Assembly: GCA_040766585.1 (NCBI GenBank)
Contig: JAXGQE010000013.1
Coordinates: 1-53,185 of the forward strand
Origin: JAXGQE01 sp040766585
Lineage (GTDB): Bacteria > Bacillota > SLNR01
Direction of reading: 5' to 3'
DNA length: 53,185 nt
Part shown: in pieces, positions 18,167-26,072 of the stretch
Layout of the letters: every line of letters begins with the position of its first letter
Position numbering within the stretch: position 1 is the stretch's first letter
Notes under the pieces: generated by a model
Told to the model about the DNA's origin: nothing
Seen by the model: only the letters and a program-made list of their open reading frames with translations
The model's database searches: none
Made by a program: the position numbers and the translations under genes

Positions 18167-18727
18167 ATGAAAATACGACCGAGAATTCATCCGGTACCCA
18201 TTGTTTTACTGGGGGTCAGAAACCCTCTCCATGAAGAAAAGGCCAATTTTATGACATTGGGCGATATCGCCATTGCCGGCCTGGAGCCGCCGCTGTTGAT
18301 GGTCAGCCTCCATGAACGCCATCTTTCCCGGGAAGGGATTGACCGTTATCAGCAGTTCAGCATTCATGTTCCGGAGATGGACCAGGTAGAGATTCTGGAC
18401 TGCTGCGGCATGGTATCCGGACGGGATGCGGATAAATCCGGGCTGTTTTCGTATCGCTGGGATGAAGAGGTACCGATAATCGAAACCATGCCCATTGCCC
18501 TGGTTTGCACACCGGTGCATCGGGCCCAGATCCAACAGAGAGTCATCTACATTGCCCGGGTTACCCGGCAGATCATCCGCCCGGACATCGATCCCGAGGA
18601 TCTGTCCAATCTCCAGACCATCCTCTACGGACTGGACAACCGGTACTACCAGTCCGGAGAGTGCATCGGTGAAGGATACCGCATCGGAAAAGAACTGGCT
18701 GAGGGATTGAAAAGAAGTGAAAAATAG
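18167..18727 (+). CDS. Flavin reductase-like (FMN-binding split-barrel) protein
   Basis: A 186-residue protein of the flavin reductase-like family: an N-terminal HPVPIVLLG strand, the FMTLGDIAIAGLEPPLLMVSL core where FMN phosphate contacts lie in relatives, and a conserved FSIHVPEMDQ helix region. It would bind FMN in the cytoplasm and act as a reductase or electron carrier. It is co-transcribed with the upstream hypothetical gene (20-base gap), and a strong hairpin follows. Confidence 0.8.
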   Translation: MKIRPRIHPVPIVLLGVRNPLHEEKANFMTLGDIAIAGLEPPLLMVSLHERHLSREGIDRYQQFSIHVPEMDQVEILDCCGMVSGRDADKSGLFSYRWDEEVPIIETMPIALVCTPVHRAQIQQRVIYIARVTRQIIRPDIDPEDLSNLQTILYGLDNRYYQSGECIGEGYRIGKELAEGLKRSEK

Positions 18728-18766
18728 TCACGCTGGCTGTGGAATGCTTTCAGCCACCCAGCAATG

Positions 18767-18806
18767 AAAAAAGGAAGCCCATGGTAATGCGTCAGGGCTT
18801 CCTTTT
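18767..18806. terminator. Bidirectional intrinsic terminator
   Basis: Perfect 12-bp stem AAAAGGAAGCCC (18769-18780) and GGGCTTCCTTTT (18795-18806) with a 14-base loop, between the convergent flavin reductase (+) and Kelch (-) genes. T runs occur on both strands. Confidence 0.85.
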
Positions 18807-18826
18807 GAATCACTGCCAAAAATCCG

Positions 18827-20485
18827 CTATTTCTTCCGTCTGATCCCAAAGCCGGCTCCGGCCAGCATCAAACCCGCCAGGATCAAATCGGTTCCCAGAC
18901 CCGTATCCGGCAGGGGTTCTTGATCATCACTCACCACAACGGTGCACTGTGCGCTGAAATCCCCGTCTTCTGTGGTGACTGTGATGACAGCTGTACCGGC
19001 GCTGACCGGTACTATTTCCATGGGCGATCCACCGGCCATGGAAGCAATACCGCTGTCGCTGGAGCTCCAGAATAGTGTGGGATTATCGGCATTGTTGGGA
19101 ATAACGGTGGCGATCAGTATTCCGTTTTCTCCACCCACGGTTAATTCCAGAAGGGAAACATTCAACGATACCCCGGTGACCGGAACCGGAACCGGTGAGT
19201 AGGATCCGGTGATCCCATCGGTGGTGATTCCGGATACCACTTCCACATCCGGAATGCTAGTGGGGGTGATCCAGCCGTCCACATCCTTGAAAATGACTGT
19301 ATAGAACCCGGCTTCCAGGGAAACTTCATCGCCGCTGTCATACCAGGTGGTTCCGTCATCCACACTCCACTGAGCTCCGGCGGTGACAGCATCCTTGGGG
19401 GTTATGCCCACAATCAGGCTCCCCGGGACACCGCCCACATAAAGTCGTTCATTGGTGTCATAAATCATGCTCCCGCTGCTGTCTCTTCCACCCATTGCAT
19501 AAAAATATCCATCGGTAGCAATGGCGCCGCTCAAGTACACACGGCCCTGGGAGAGAGCGGGGACATCGGGCGTAGCCGTCCAGGCATCCTCCGAAACATC
19601 ATAGGACCCGGCGTGATTGAGAACCAGCCAATCGCTGTCCCGGCGGCCGGCAGCCATCCACAGCTTGTCTCCGGCTGCATCGGATGCCTGATACGACCAG
19701 CGGGTATAGGCACCGTGACCGTCGGGCACGGCACTGCCGAAGGACCAGGCGCTTCCGTCATATATTTCCGTGCTCATCACCGGTGTGAATCCCGGGAAAG
19801 AAACACCTCCCGATACGATGATGGAATCCCCAACAGCACCGGCAGCAAAGCTGACTCGAGCAATCTGCATGGCAGGACCCAGTGACCAGGTTTCATTGAC
19901 TGTATCCAGCACCCATACCTGGGGAGTGCCCGTGTTGCTCAAGGCTTCGATGCCGCTGAGCACGTACAAATCGGTGCCCAGGGCAACGGCAGCATATTGA
20001 GAACGGGCAGAATACCCGCCGTTGGCATCGATGCTGTCCCAGGTATCGCTGGCAATATCGTACACATAGGTGACCGGCGTTGAAGCATCGCCCGGCACAT
20101 AGATCTTTCCTTCAATAATGGTAGCATCCATCATGAACATGGGTACAGGCGCAGGGGCCAGCTCGGCCCAGGTATTATCCGCGGTATTGTATCGATACAA
20201 GGTACTGGTGGGGGTAAACCCGCCAGCATCGCTGGTCCCTCCCAGAAGATACACATACCCGTCTGCATCAGCGACGACAGCCTGAAATACCCTGGCTTCC
20301 GGGATGGGAGCCTTCAATTCCCAGACGGGGGTATCTTCCAACACAATGGGATTACTACCGGGTTTTCCGGTTTCCGCCGTCCCGGTGCTCCCTGCGGCCC
20401 AAATGGGTTGAGCTACCATCAAAAGAACCAGAAGCAAAGCCAGTGAAGTCAGAAAAGAACGCTTACGTAAAAAATCGGTGATCAT
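18827..20485 (-). CDS. LPxTG-anchored Kelch-repeat surface protein with Ig-like domain
   Basis: 552 residues from the ATG at 20485, chosen for AGGAGG upstream. In order: a signal peptide (RKRSF then a hydrophobic core, cleaved near AAGS); five to six Kelch-type repeats (about 60-350; VYLLGGTS, VYDIASDTWD, LYVLSG, YAMGGRD) forming a beta-propeller; a short domain with QWSVDDGTTWYDSG; a bacterial Ig-like group 2 domain (VTGVSLNVSLLELTVGG to about 520); and a sorting signal LPDTG, hydrophobic stretch and RRKK tail. It would be exported and attached to the cell wall by a sortase, which is not in this window. It probably binds an extracellular ligand. The cell wall anchor supports a Gram-positive host. 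Confidence 0.92.
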   Translation of the reverse strand: MITDFLRKRSFLTSLALLLVLLMVAQPIWAAGSTGTAETGKPGSNPIVLEDTPVWELKAPIPEARVFQAVVADADGYVYLLGGTSDAGGFTPTSTLYRYNTADNTWAELAPAPVPMFMMDATIIEGKIYVPGDASTPVTYVYDIASDTWDSIDANGGYSARSQYAAVALGTDLYVLSGIEALSNTGTPQVWVLDTVNETWSLGPAMQIARVSFAAGAVGDSIIVSGGVSFPGFTPVMSTEIYDGSAWSFGSAVPDGHGAYTRWSYQASDAAGDKLWMAAGRRDSDWLVLNHAGSYDVSEDAWTATPDVPALSQGRVYLSGAIATDGYFYAMGGRDSSGSMIYDTNERLYVGGVPGSLIVGITPKDAVTAGAQWSVDDGTTWYDSGDEVSLEAGFYTVIFKDVDGWITPTSIPDVEVVSGITTDGITGSYSPVPVPVTGVSLNVSLLELTVGGENGILIATVIPNNADNPTLFWSSSDSGIASMAGGSPMEIVPVSAGTAVITVTTEDGDFSAQCTVVVSDDQEPLPDTGLGTDLILAGLMLAGAGFGIRRKK

Positions 20486-20653
20486 TGGTAATTTCCTCCT
20501 TTGGTTGCGATGCAGAGTCAACAAACTCCATGATGCCCTCTGAACCAATTGTGCAAAGACAGTAAACTCAACTTCGATATGAAAGCGGTATCCCCTGCCG
20601 GTGGATAGAAATAGTTGGATTTTTTTCCTGAAAAAAGGTCAACCGGGAGTGCT

Positions 20654-20682
20654 TTGACAGGTTCCGTCGAATTCGATATATT
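20654..20682 (+). promoter_or_regulatory. Strong sigma-A-type promoter for the ABC-F gene
   Basis: Perfect -35 TTGACA (20654-20659), 17-base spacer, -10 TATATT (20677-20682), ending 35 bases before the ATG at 20717. Confidence 0.75.
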
Positions 20683-20716
20683 AGTAGAAGTACGACAAAT
20701 ATTGGGAGGATGCCTT

Positions 20717-22621
20717 ATGCTGCTGAATCTGCGCAGTGTCAGCAAATATTTCGGGGAGCGCCTGATCATGGGAGATGTGAATCTCCAGATTAATCCCCGG
20801 GACCGAATCGGCCTCATCGGCCGCAACGGGGTGGGTAAAACCACTTTGTTCAAAATCATTACCGGGGAGCTGGAACCGGACCAGGGCGGTTTGGATCGAC
20901 TGCCCGGATTAACGCTGGGCTACTTGAGCCAGGATATCGATTTTGAACCACATAATACTCTCCTGGAGGCCATGGCTTCGGTTTCTCCGGAGATAAAGAC
21001 ATTGGAAGACAAGATGGCGGAATTGGAAAGAAAAATGGCCAATGCCGATCCCCGATCGGAAGGATACAATCGGCTGCTTCATCAATACGGGACTTATCAG
21101 CATGAGTACGAATGGCGGGAGGGATATTCTTTTCATGCCCGGATCCGGACCATTCTCAACGGAATGGGCTTTCCCATGGAACGGCACGATGATCTCGCCG
21201 CCGTCCTCAGCGGTGGAGAAAAGATGCGGCTGAATCTAGCCCGGCTGCTTTTGAAGGAACCCGATCTGCTTCTTTTGGACGAGCCCAACAACCATCTGGA
21301 TCTGGACACATTGGAATGGCTGGAGTCGTATCTGCAGAAGTGGAAAAAGGCCATGGTAATCATCTCCCATGACCGTGATTTTCTAGATCATGTGGTCACC
21401 CGGATCGCAGAGCTGGAAGAATGCCGGCTGCGGCTGTACAACACCAATTACAGCGGTTATCTGGCCGCCAAAGAAGAGAGGATCCGCCTGGAAGAAAAGG
21501 CGTTGAAACTCCAAAACGATCAAGTCCGCCATGTGCGCGCCTTTATCGAACGATTCCGCTACAAAGCCACCAAAGCCCGACAGGTGCAAAGTCGGGAAAA
21601 AGCGTTGCAGAAGATGGAAGCCGTCAATGTGACCCGGGTGCCCAAAAAACGGATCAAAGTACGGTTTCGCATGGACAAAACCAGTGAATCCGATGTTTTG
21701 CGAGTCGAGGGACTGAAGAAAACCTTTGGGGACAAGGTGTTGTTCACCGATGTGGATTTTTCCCTGCGCAAAGGAGATCGGGTGGGCATCCTGGGGCCCA
21801 ACGGGATCGGAAAATCCACCCTTCTCAAGATTCTGGTGGGACATGATGACAAATACGAAGGGAATGTGGCGTGGGGCAACCGGGTTCATAGGGGATATTT
21901 CCAGCAGGATCTCCCCTTGGTCGATGAAGCCCACACCGTCCTGGATGAGCTGATGGCTTCGGTATCGTTCAGTGAAAAAGACGCGCGGGATCTGCTGGGT
22001 CTTTTCCTGTTTAGCGGGGAAGAAGTGGAAAAATCAGTGGGATCCCTCAGCGGCGGTGAGCGCAATCGGCTGCTTTTGGCCAAACTGGTCAGCCAGAAAG
22101 CCAACATGCTGATTCTGGATGAACCCACCAACCATCTGGATATTGAATCCAGAGAAGTACTGGAAGCAGCACTGTCTGATTTTCCCGGAACCATGATGGT
22201 GGTATCTCACGATCGATATTTCCTGCGCCGCATCGTCAACCGGATTTTTGTCATGAGCTCCAGGGGGATTGCCCAGTTTAAGGGGTCATTTGGTGAATAC
22301 CAGGAGCACCTGGAGAAATTGCGGGCTCAGGAAGAAGAAGCTATCAAACAGGTTGACAGACCGAAAGAGAAGAAAGCATCGGTTCGACCGGATGAAGTCA
22401 GGAGACAGGAAGCTCGGAGAAAACAGCAGATCGGTCAGCTGGAAGAAACCATTGCAGCGCTGGAAGACGAGAAAGCCCTGCTGGAAGCCAGAATGGCAGA
22501 TATGGAGACATATCAGGAGGGACAAACGGCCCGCCAGACGGTGAGCCGCTATGAAAAAATTCAGGAAGAACTGCACACCCTCTATATGGAGTGGGAAAAG
22601 CAGCATGAGCCGGATCAGTAA
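20717..22621 (+). CDS. ABC-F family ATPase (ribosome-associated/translation factor type)
   Basis: 634 residues with two ABC domains and no membrane segment. Visible: Walker A GRNGVGKTT (about 36-44), signature LSGGEKMRL, Walker B LLLDEPNNHLD; an Arg/Lys-rich interdomain linker (about 250-310, P-site tRNA interaction motif region); then GPNGIGKST (about 361-369), LSGGERNR and LILDEPTNHLD; and a C-terminal coiled coil (about 560-630). ABC-F proteins act on the ribosomal E site, either in translation control or antibiotic protection; the subgroup cannot be decided by eye. The ATG follows GGGAGGA. A promoter lies immediately upstream and a terminator downstream, so it is monocistronic. Confidence 0.92.
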   Translation: MLLNLRSVSKYFGERLIMGDVNLQINPRDRIGLIGRNGVGKTTLFKIITGELEPDQGGLDRLPGLTLGYLSQDIDFEPHNTLLEAMASVSPEIKTLEDKMAELERKMANADPRSEGYNRLLHQYGTYQHEYEWREGYSFHARIRTILNGMGFPMERHDDLAAVLSGGEKMRLNLARLLLKEPDLLLLDEPNNHLDLDTLEWLESYLQKWKKAMVIISHDRDFLDHVVTRIAELEECRLRLYNTNYSGYLAAKEERIRLEEKALKLQNDQVRHVRAFIERFRYKATKARQVQSREKALQKMEAVNVTRVPKKRIKVRFRMDKTSESDVLRVEGLKKTFGDKVLFTDVDFSLRKGDRVGILGPNGIGKSTLLKILVGHDDKYEGNVAWGNRVHRGYFQQDLPLVDEAHTVLDELMASVSFSEKDARDLLGLFLFSGEEVEKSVGSLSGGERNRLLLAKLVSQKANMLILDEPTNHLDIESREVLEAALSDFPGTMMVVSHDRYFLRRIVNRIFVMSSRGIAQFKGSFGEYQEHLEKLRAQEEEAIKQVDRPKEKKASVRPDEVRRQEARRKQQIGQLEETIAALEDEKALLEARMADMETYQEGQTARQTVSRYEKIQEELHTLYMEWEKQHEPDQ

Positions 22622-22743
22622 GCCAGGATACCTAGAGCATCGCTTCTTATGACTATGCAAAGCAAACTGTTACGAATAACTTGTCCGATATGCTTCACAA
22701 TACCCACATTCAATCGACCAGGGCTAGACATATTTTCGATTAC

Positions 22744-22776
22744 AAAGACTACGAAGGATTCTTTTGTAGTCTTTTT
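22744..22776 (+). terminator. Intrinsic terminator after ABC-F gene
   Basis: Stem AAAGACTAC (22744-22752) with GTAGTCTTT (22766-22774), running into a T run (CTTTTTG). Confidence 0.75.
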
Positions 22777-23086
22777 GAGTTAATCGGGTTGTCGGGGGAT
22801 CTATCAGGGTAATGACTGAAAGAGGGGTCAGCATTTTAGGTATGAGGGTTCTCTTCCCTATGGAATGAAACTATTCCAAAAAAAAAATGATTATATCGGG
22901 GTCAAAAACATCCGAAATCGAAAGGAATTGGATAATTACCGAAGAATACTGCATGTATTGCTCGGACACGGTGATGTTTGAGGGTTCATATTTGGAAATG
23001 TTCCTGGGCTGGGGGAATAACAAGGTTTTATGATGGTTTCGTAGACAGGTATGCAGGATGATTACAGTGTGTTTGGAGGAATGTCT
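22777..23086. other. Non-coding leader upstream of diguanylate cyclase
   Basis: About 300 bases without a supported gene. I looked for a c-di-GMP (GEMM) riboswitch consensus because of the downstream GGDEF gene and did not find one. Confidence 0.4.
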
Positions 23087-24439
23087 GTGAGGATAACCAA
23101 AAAAGTGTTTTATGATCTGGCCATCTTAATGGTTTTTCTGGGAGTTAGCATCGGTATCGTCTTTCCATATTTTTGCATTGCCCTGGGAGTACCGAGGGAA
23201 ATCGCCTTAACCCCAACTTTCTTTACAGCTTGTGTTGCAGCGGGGGTTGTGTTGGCCGTGTTGAATATTACCTTGGCTCGGAAAACTGTGGGATCTCGCA
23301 TCACACTGTTGTCTTCCAAAATGAAACACATTGAAGACATTCTGGTGAACAGCAGCGCGGGTATAAGTGCAGAAGAATGTACCCCGGACAACTGCTTGAT
23401 CGATGTAGATTCCGACGATGAGCTGGGAGAGAGTGCCAATTCGTTCAATAAACTGGTGGTTGCCCTGGCCGACGTCCTTAGGCTGAATTCTGAGATCCAT
23501 CATTTCTCCAATATTCTGACCTCCCACCTGGAAATTGATGCTCTCTCCGATGAGGCATTGAATAATCTGATTCGATTCACGGGGGCCGTGGGGGGTGCCT
23601 TTTTGATCGAAAAAGGCGGAGAACTGGTCGTCAAAGCGGCTGTAGCCATTAAAGAACCCGGTCAGCTGGCTAAAAATGATCGACTCTTGTACGCCATGAA
23701 AACCCACGAACGGCAGACGATTCGTTTTCCGGATGATGTTCGCATCAATGGCGTCATCGTTGATTTTCAACCCAATGAACTCTTCATTGAGCCCATACTG
23801 TACAAGAACACGCTGCTTGGAATCCTTGTCCTGGTCGGCAGTGCCCCATTTCCAGAGCAGATGCTCTCCAGACTGCCCATTTTTAATCAGGAGCTTTCTT
23901 TGGCCCTGAGAAATGCCATTACCCACGACCAGATGACGCACTTTGCCGCCATCGATCCGTTAACCGGGCTGTACAATCGGCGATTTGGAATCCGCCGGCT
24001 CCATGAAGAATTCCAGCGATCCATCCGATCCGGGACACCGCTTTCGGTACTGATGCTGGATATCGACCACTTTAAAGCCCTGAATGACTCATATGGACAC
24101 ATGGCCGGCGACAGAGTCCTGATTCTGGTATCCAAGATAGCGGGGAGTTCGATTCGGGAGGGAGATATTCTGATGCGGTACGGGGGTGAAGAGTTTCTCT
24201 GTGTCCTGCCGGGGGCAGGACCCGGCGATGCCTCCAAGATTGCAGAACGGATCCGAATCATGATCATGAACAGCCGGATTCAATATGACGGGCAAGACAT
24301 CCAAACCACGGTGAGTATCGGAATCGCCAGCTATCCTCGGGAGAATATGGATAACCCGGATCAGCTGATCAAGCTGGCTGATGAAGCCATGTATGATGCG
24401 AAGACCTCCGGTAGAAACAAAGTGGTGACAGTTTCGTAG
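23087..24439 (+). CDS. Membrane-bound diguanylate cyclase (TM-GAF-GGDEF)
   Basis: About 450 residues. Two N-terminal membrane helices (roughly 10-30 and 38-60) are followed by a HAMP/linker-like segment, a GAF-like sensor region (about 140-285) and a C-terminal GGDEF domain with YGGEEF near residue 364. It would make cyclic di-GMP from two GTP in response to a signal sensed by the GAF or membrane part. The GGEEF variant is catalytically competent in the family; no RxxD inhibitory site was confirmed. The start is uncertain: GTG at 23087 has GGAGG 7 bases upstream, ATG at 23081 abuts that site, and ATG at 23051 gives a longer protein. Confidence 0.88.
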   Translation: MRITKKVFYDLAILMVFLGVSIGIVFPYFCIALGVPREIALTPTFFTACVAAGVVLAVLNITLARKTVGSRITLLSSKMKHIEDILVNSSAGISAEECTPDNCLIDVDSDDELGESANSFNKLVVALADVLRLNSEIHHFSNILTSHLEIDALSDEALNNLIRFTGAVGGAFLIEKGGELVVKAAVAIKEPGQLAKNDRLLYAMKTHERQTIRFPDDVRINGVIVDFQPNELFIEPILYKNTLLGILVLVGSAPFPEQMLSRLPIFNQELSLALRNAITHDQMTHFAAIDPLTGLYNRRFGIRRLHEEFQRSIRSGTPLSVLMLDIDHFKALNDSYGHMAGDRVLILVSKIAGSSIREGDILMRYGGEEFLCVLPGAGPGDASKIAERIRIMIMNSRIQYDGQDIQTTVSIGIASYPRENMDNPDQLIKLADEAMYDAKTSGRNKVVTVS

Positions 24440-24488
24440 GAACACACGTTGTGGATATGAATGAGGTCGGATAAACGGATGCCATGGA

Positions 24489-24527
24489 TACCCGAGGACG
24501 CAGTCCATACAGCCTCGGGTATTTTAT
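24489..24527 (+). terminator. Intrinsic terminator after diguanylate cyclase
   Basis: Perfect 9-bp stem TACCCGAGG (24489-24497) and CCTCGGGTA (24513-24521), followed by TTTTATT. It overlaps the 3' end of the convergent methyltransferase gene. Confidence 0.75.
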
Positions 24528-25324
24528 TGCAACTTTTTGCCCTCCACGATCCAGGACAGGGGAAACCCTTTTCGATCATAGGCGCCGAAGAGACCGGAAA
24601 TATCGTAGTCAAATTCCTTCATGCCGGTGACCGCCAAATGGTTCTGGCACATGGCATCTACAATATCCGACACCGAATGGGTGTAGTCGGTAAAGGTTTT
24701 GGATGAATAGACTTTCTGGGTCATGTAGTACATGCCGTCGTTTCCGGTCCACTCCCGCTCGAAATAGGAATAGATGCAGTTCAGGGGATGATCCTCATCG
24801 TAATCCTCCTCGCCCGGTGCTGCGATCATATTGGTGCAGGGATGCTGCTCGTGAATCAGGATAGTTCCATTCTCTCTCAGACACCGGGAAGCTACGGAGA
24901 AGAACACGGTCAGATCTTTGAACCAGCACAGTGATCCGATGGTAATCAGGATCAAATCCATGCTCTCTTTGTAAGTATCTTCGATATCCAAAATATTGGT
25001 CGCGACAAAATGGCAGTCCACACCCAATTCAGCGGCTTTTTCTTTGGCAAAGCGTACCTGGTTTTCAGCAATATCAAAGCCGATCCCATTGGCAGCCTGG
25101 CTGCTTTTGACCAAAGAGAGAAGTTCCCGACCGTTGTTGCAGCAGAACTGACCGATGGTTTTGCCGTTTAGGTCATATTCTTTCAACTTCTGAATGAAAT
25201 CCGGATGAAAGAAGGCATAATCCCCCGCCATTACCCGCTGGACTACATCACTTCCCCAGGAGGGATGGCGTTGATCGAAAGCTTCTTCCCATGCTTCTTT
25301 GTTGGAGCGGATGTATGAACTCAC
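24524..25324 (-). CDS. Class I SAM-dependent methyltransferase
   Basis: 266 residues. The SAM-binding motif I is read as IGQFCCNNGRELL, followed by the acidic strand IGFDIAENQ, FVATNILDI, and the post-motif DLILITIGSLCWF, a Rossmann-type class I methyltransferase. The unusual FCCNNG replaces the common DLGCGxG. The substrate is unknown. The start is taken as GTG at 25324 with AAGGAGA 6 bases upstream; the in-frame ATG at 25342 precedes that ribosome binding site. Confidence 0.85.
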   Translation of the reverse strand: MSSYIRSNKEAWEEAFDQRHPSWGSDVVQRVMAGDYAFFHPDFIQKLKEYDLNGKTIGQFCCNNGRELLSLVKSSQAANGIGFDIAENQVRFAKEKAAELGVDCHFVATNILDIEDTYKESMDLILITIGSLCWFKDLTVFFSVASRCLRENGTILIHEQHPCTNMIAAPGEEDYDEDHPLNCIYSYFEREWTGNDGMYYMTQKVYSSKTFTDYTHSVSDIVDAMCQNHLAVTGMKEFDYDISGLFGAYDRKGFPLSWIVEGKKLQ

Positions 25325-25483
25325 AGCAATTCTCCTTTGCATTTGGATTACCTTCCATATACCACACGGGTTTTCAAGAGTCCTGCCCTAAGGGTGAGGA
25401 AAGCCCGCCGACAAAAAGAATCACCCGGCCGCTGCTTTTGAAGGTACTGTGGACGCCGGGGGATGCAGGTGCAAACGGATCAT

Positions 25484-25519
25484 AAAAAAATCCACCCGTA
25501 TGCCAGCATGAAGGTGGAT
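25484..25519 (-). terminator. Intrinsic terminator of the dmsAB-like operon
   Basis: ATCCACC (25490-25496) pairs with GGTGGAT (25513-25519). On the minus strand a seven-base T run follows (the A run 25484-25490), shortly after the iron-sulfur subunit stop. Confidence 0.8.
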
Positions 25520-25526
25520 GGAGGAC

Positions 25527-26072
25527 CTACTTCAGTTTGGGGCGGATCCAAAGCCCTGGGCCAATATCCAACCCATGATCCTCCGTGGGCAAGGATTCTC
25601 CACGGGGAAAGTCGTGGATCAACTGATCCAACGGACCGGCTGCCAGGGCCCGCATGGGGCAGGCATCCACACAGATGGGAGTAAGCCCCTTTTGCAGACG
25701 ATCCTGGCAGAAATCGCATTTTCCCATAACTTCCCGGACCGGGTCCCAGCGGGGCGCATGGAAAGGGCAGGCGGTACGGCAGGCGCCGCAGCCGGTGCAC
25801 AAGGATGAGTTTAGGGTGACGATCCCGCTGTCAGGATCCCGGGCAATGGCCTGTACCGGACAGGCATTCGCACACAGCGGTATTTCACAATGATAGCAGG
25901 TAACGGGACGATGAACAACAAGTGGATGGGGATATTCCCCGTGCTCATCGGTCATCACCGTAATCCAGGATTCACCCTCCCATACTCCTTGGTAGTCCCG
26001 GCAGGCCATTTCACAGGTTCCGCAGCCGATGCAGCGAGTCAGATCCATATAAAAACCCCAATGCTTGCTCAT
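25527..26072 (-). CDS. DmsB-like electron-transfer subunit with four [4Fe-4S] clusters
   Basis: 181 residues with four ferredoxin-type cysteine groups: CIGCGTCEMAC near the start, CYHCEIPLCANACP, CTGCGACRTACP and CDFCQDRL...CVDACP. This is the pattern of DmsB/PhsB/NrfC-type subunits that wire a molybdopterin enzyme to an electron donor. The ATG overlaps the stop of the catalytic subunit by 4 bases (ATGA), so the pair is coupled. No membrane anchor gene follows; a terminator does. Confidence 0.92.
   Translation of the reverse strand: MSKHWGFYMDLTRCIGCGTCEMACRDYQGVWEGESWITVMTDEHGEYPHPLVVHRPVTCYHCEIPLCANACPVQAIARDPDSGIVTLNSSLCTGCGACRTACPFHAPRWDPVREVMGKCDFCQDRLQKGLTPICVDACPMRALAAGPLDQLIHDFPRGESLPTEDHGLDIGPGLWIRPKLK

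Noticed and set aside
22777..23086. Possible c-di-GMP riboswitch upstream of the GGDEF gene
   Set aside because: No GEMM-type conserved core was found in the leader.
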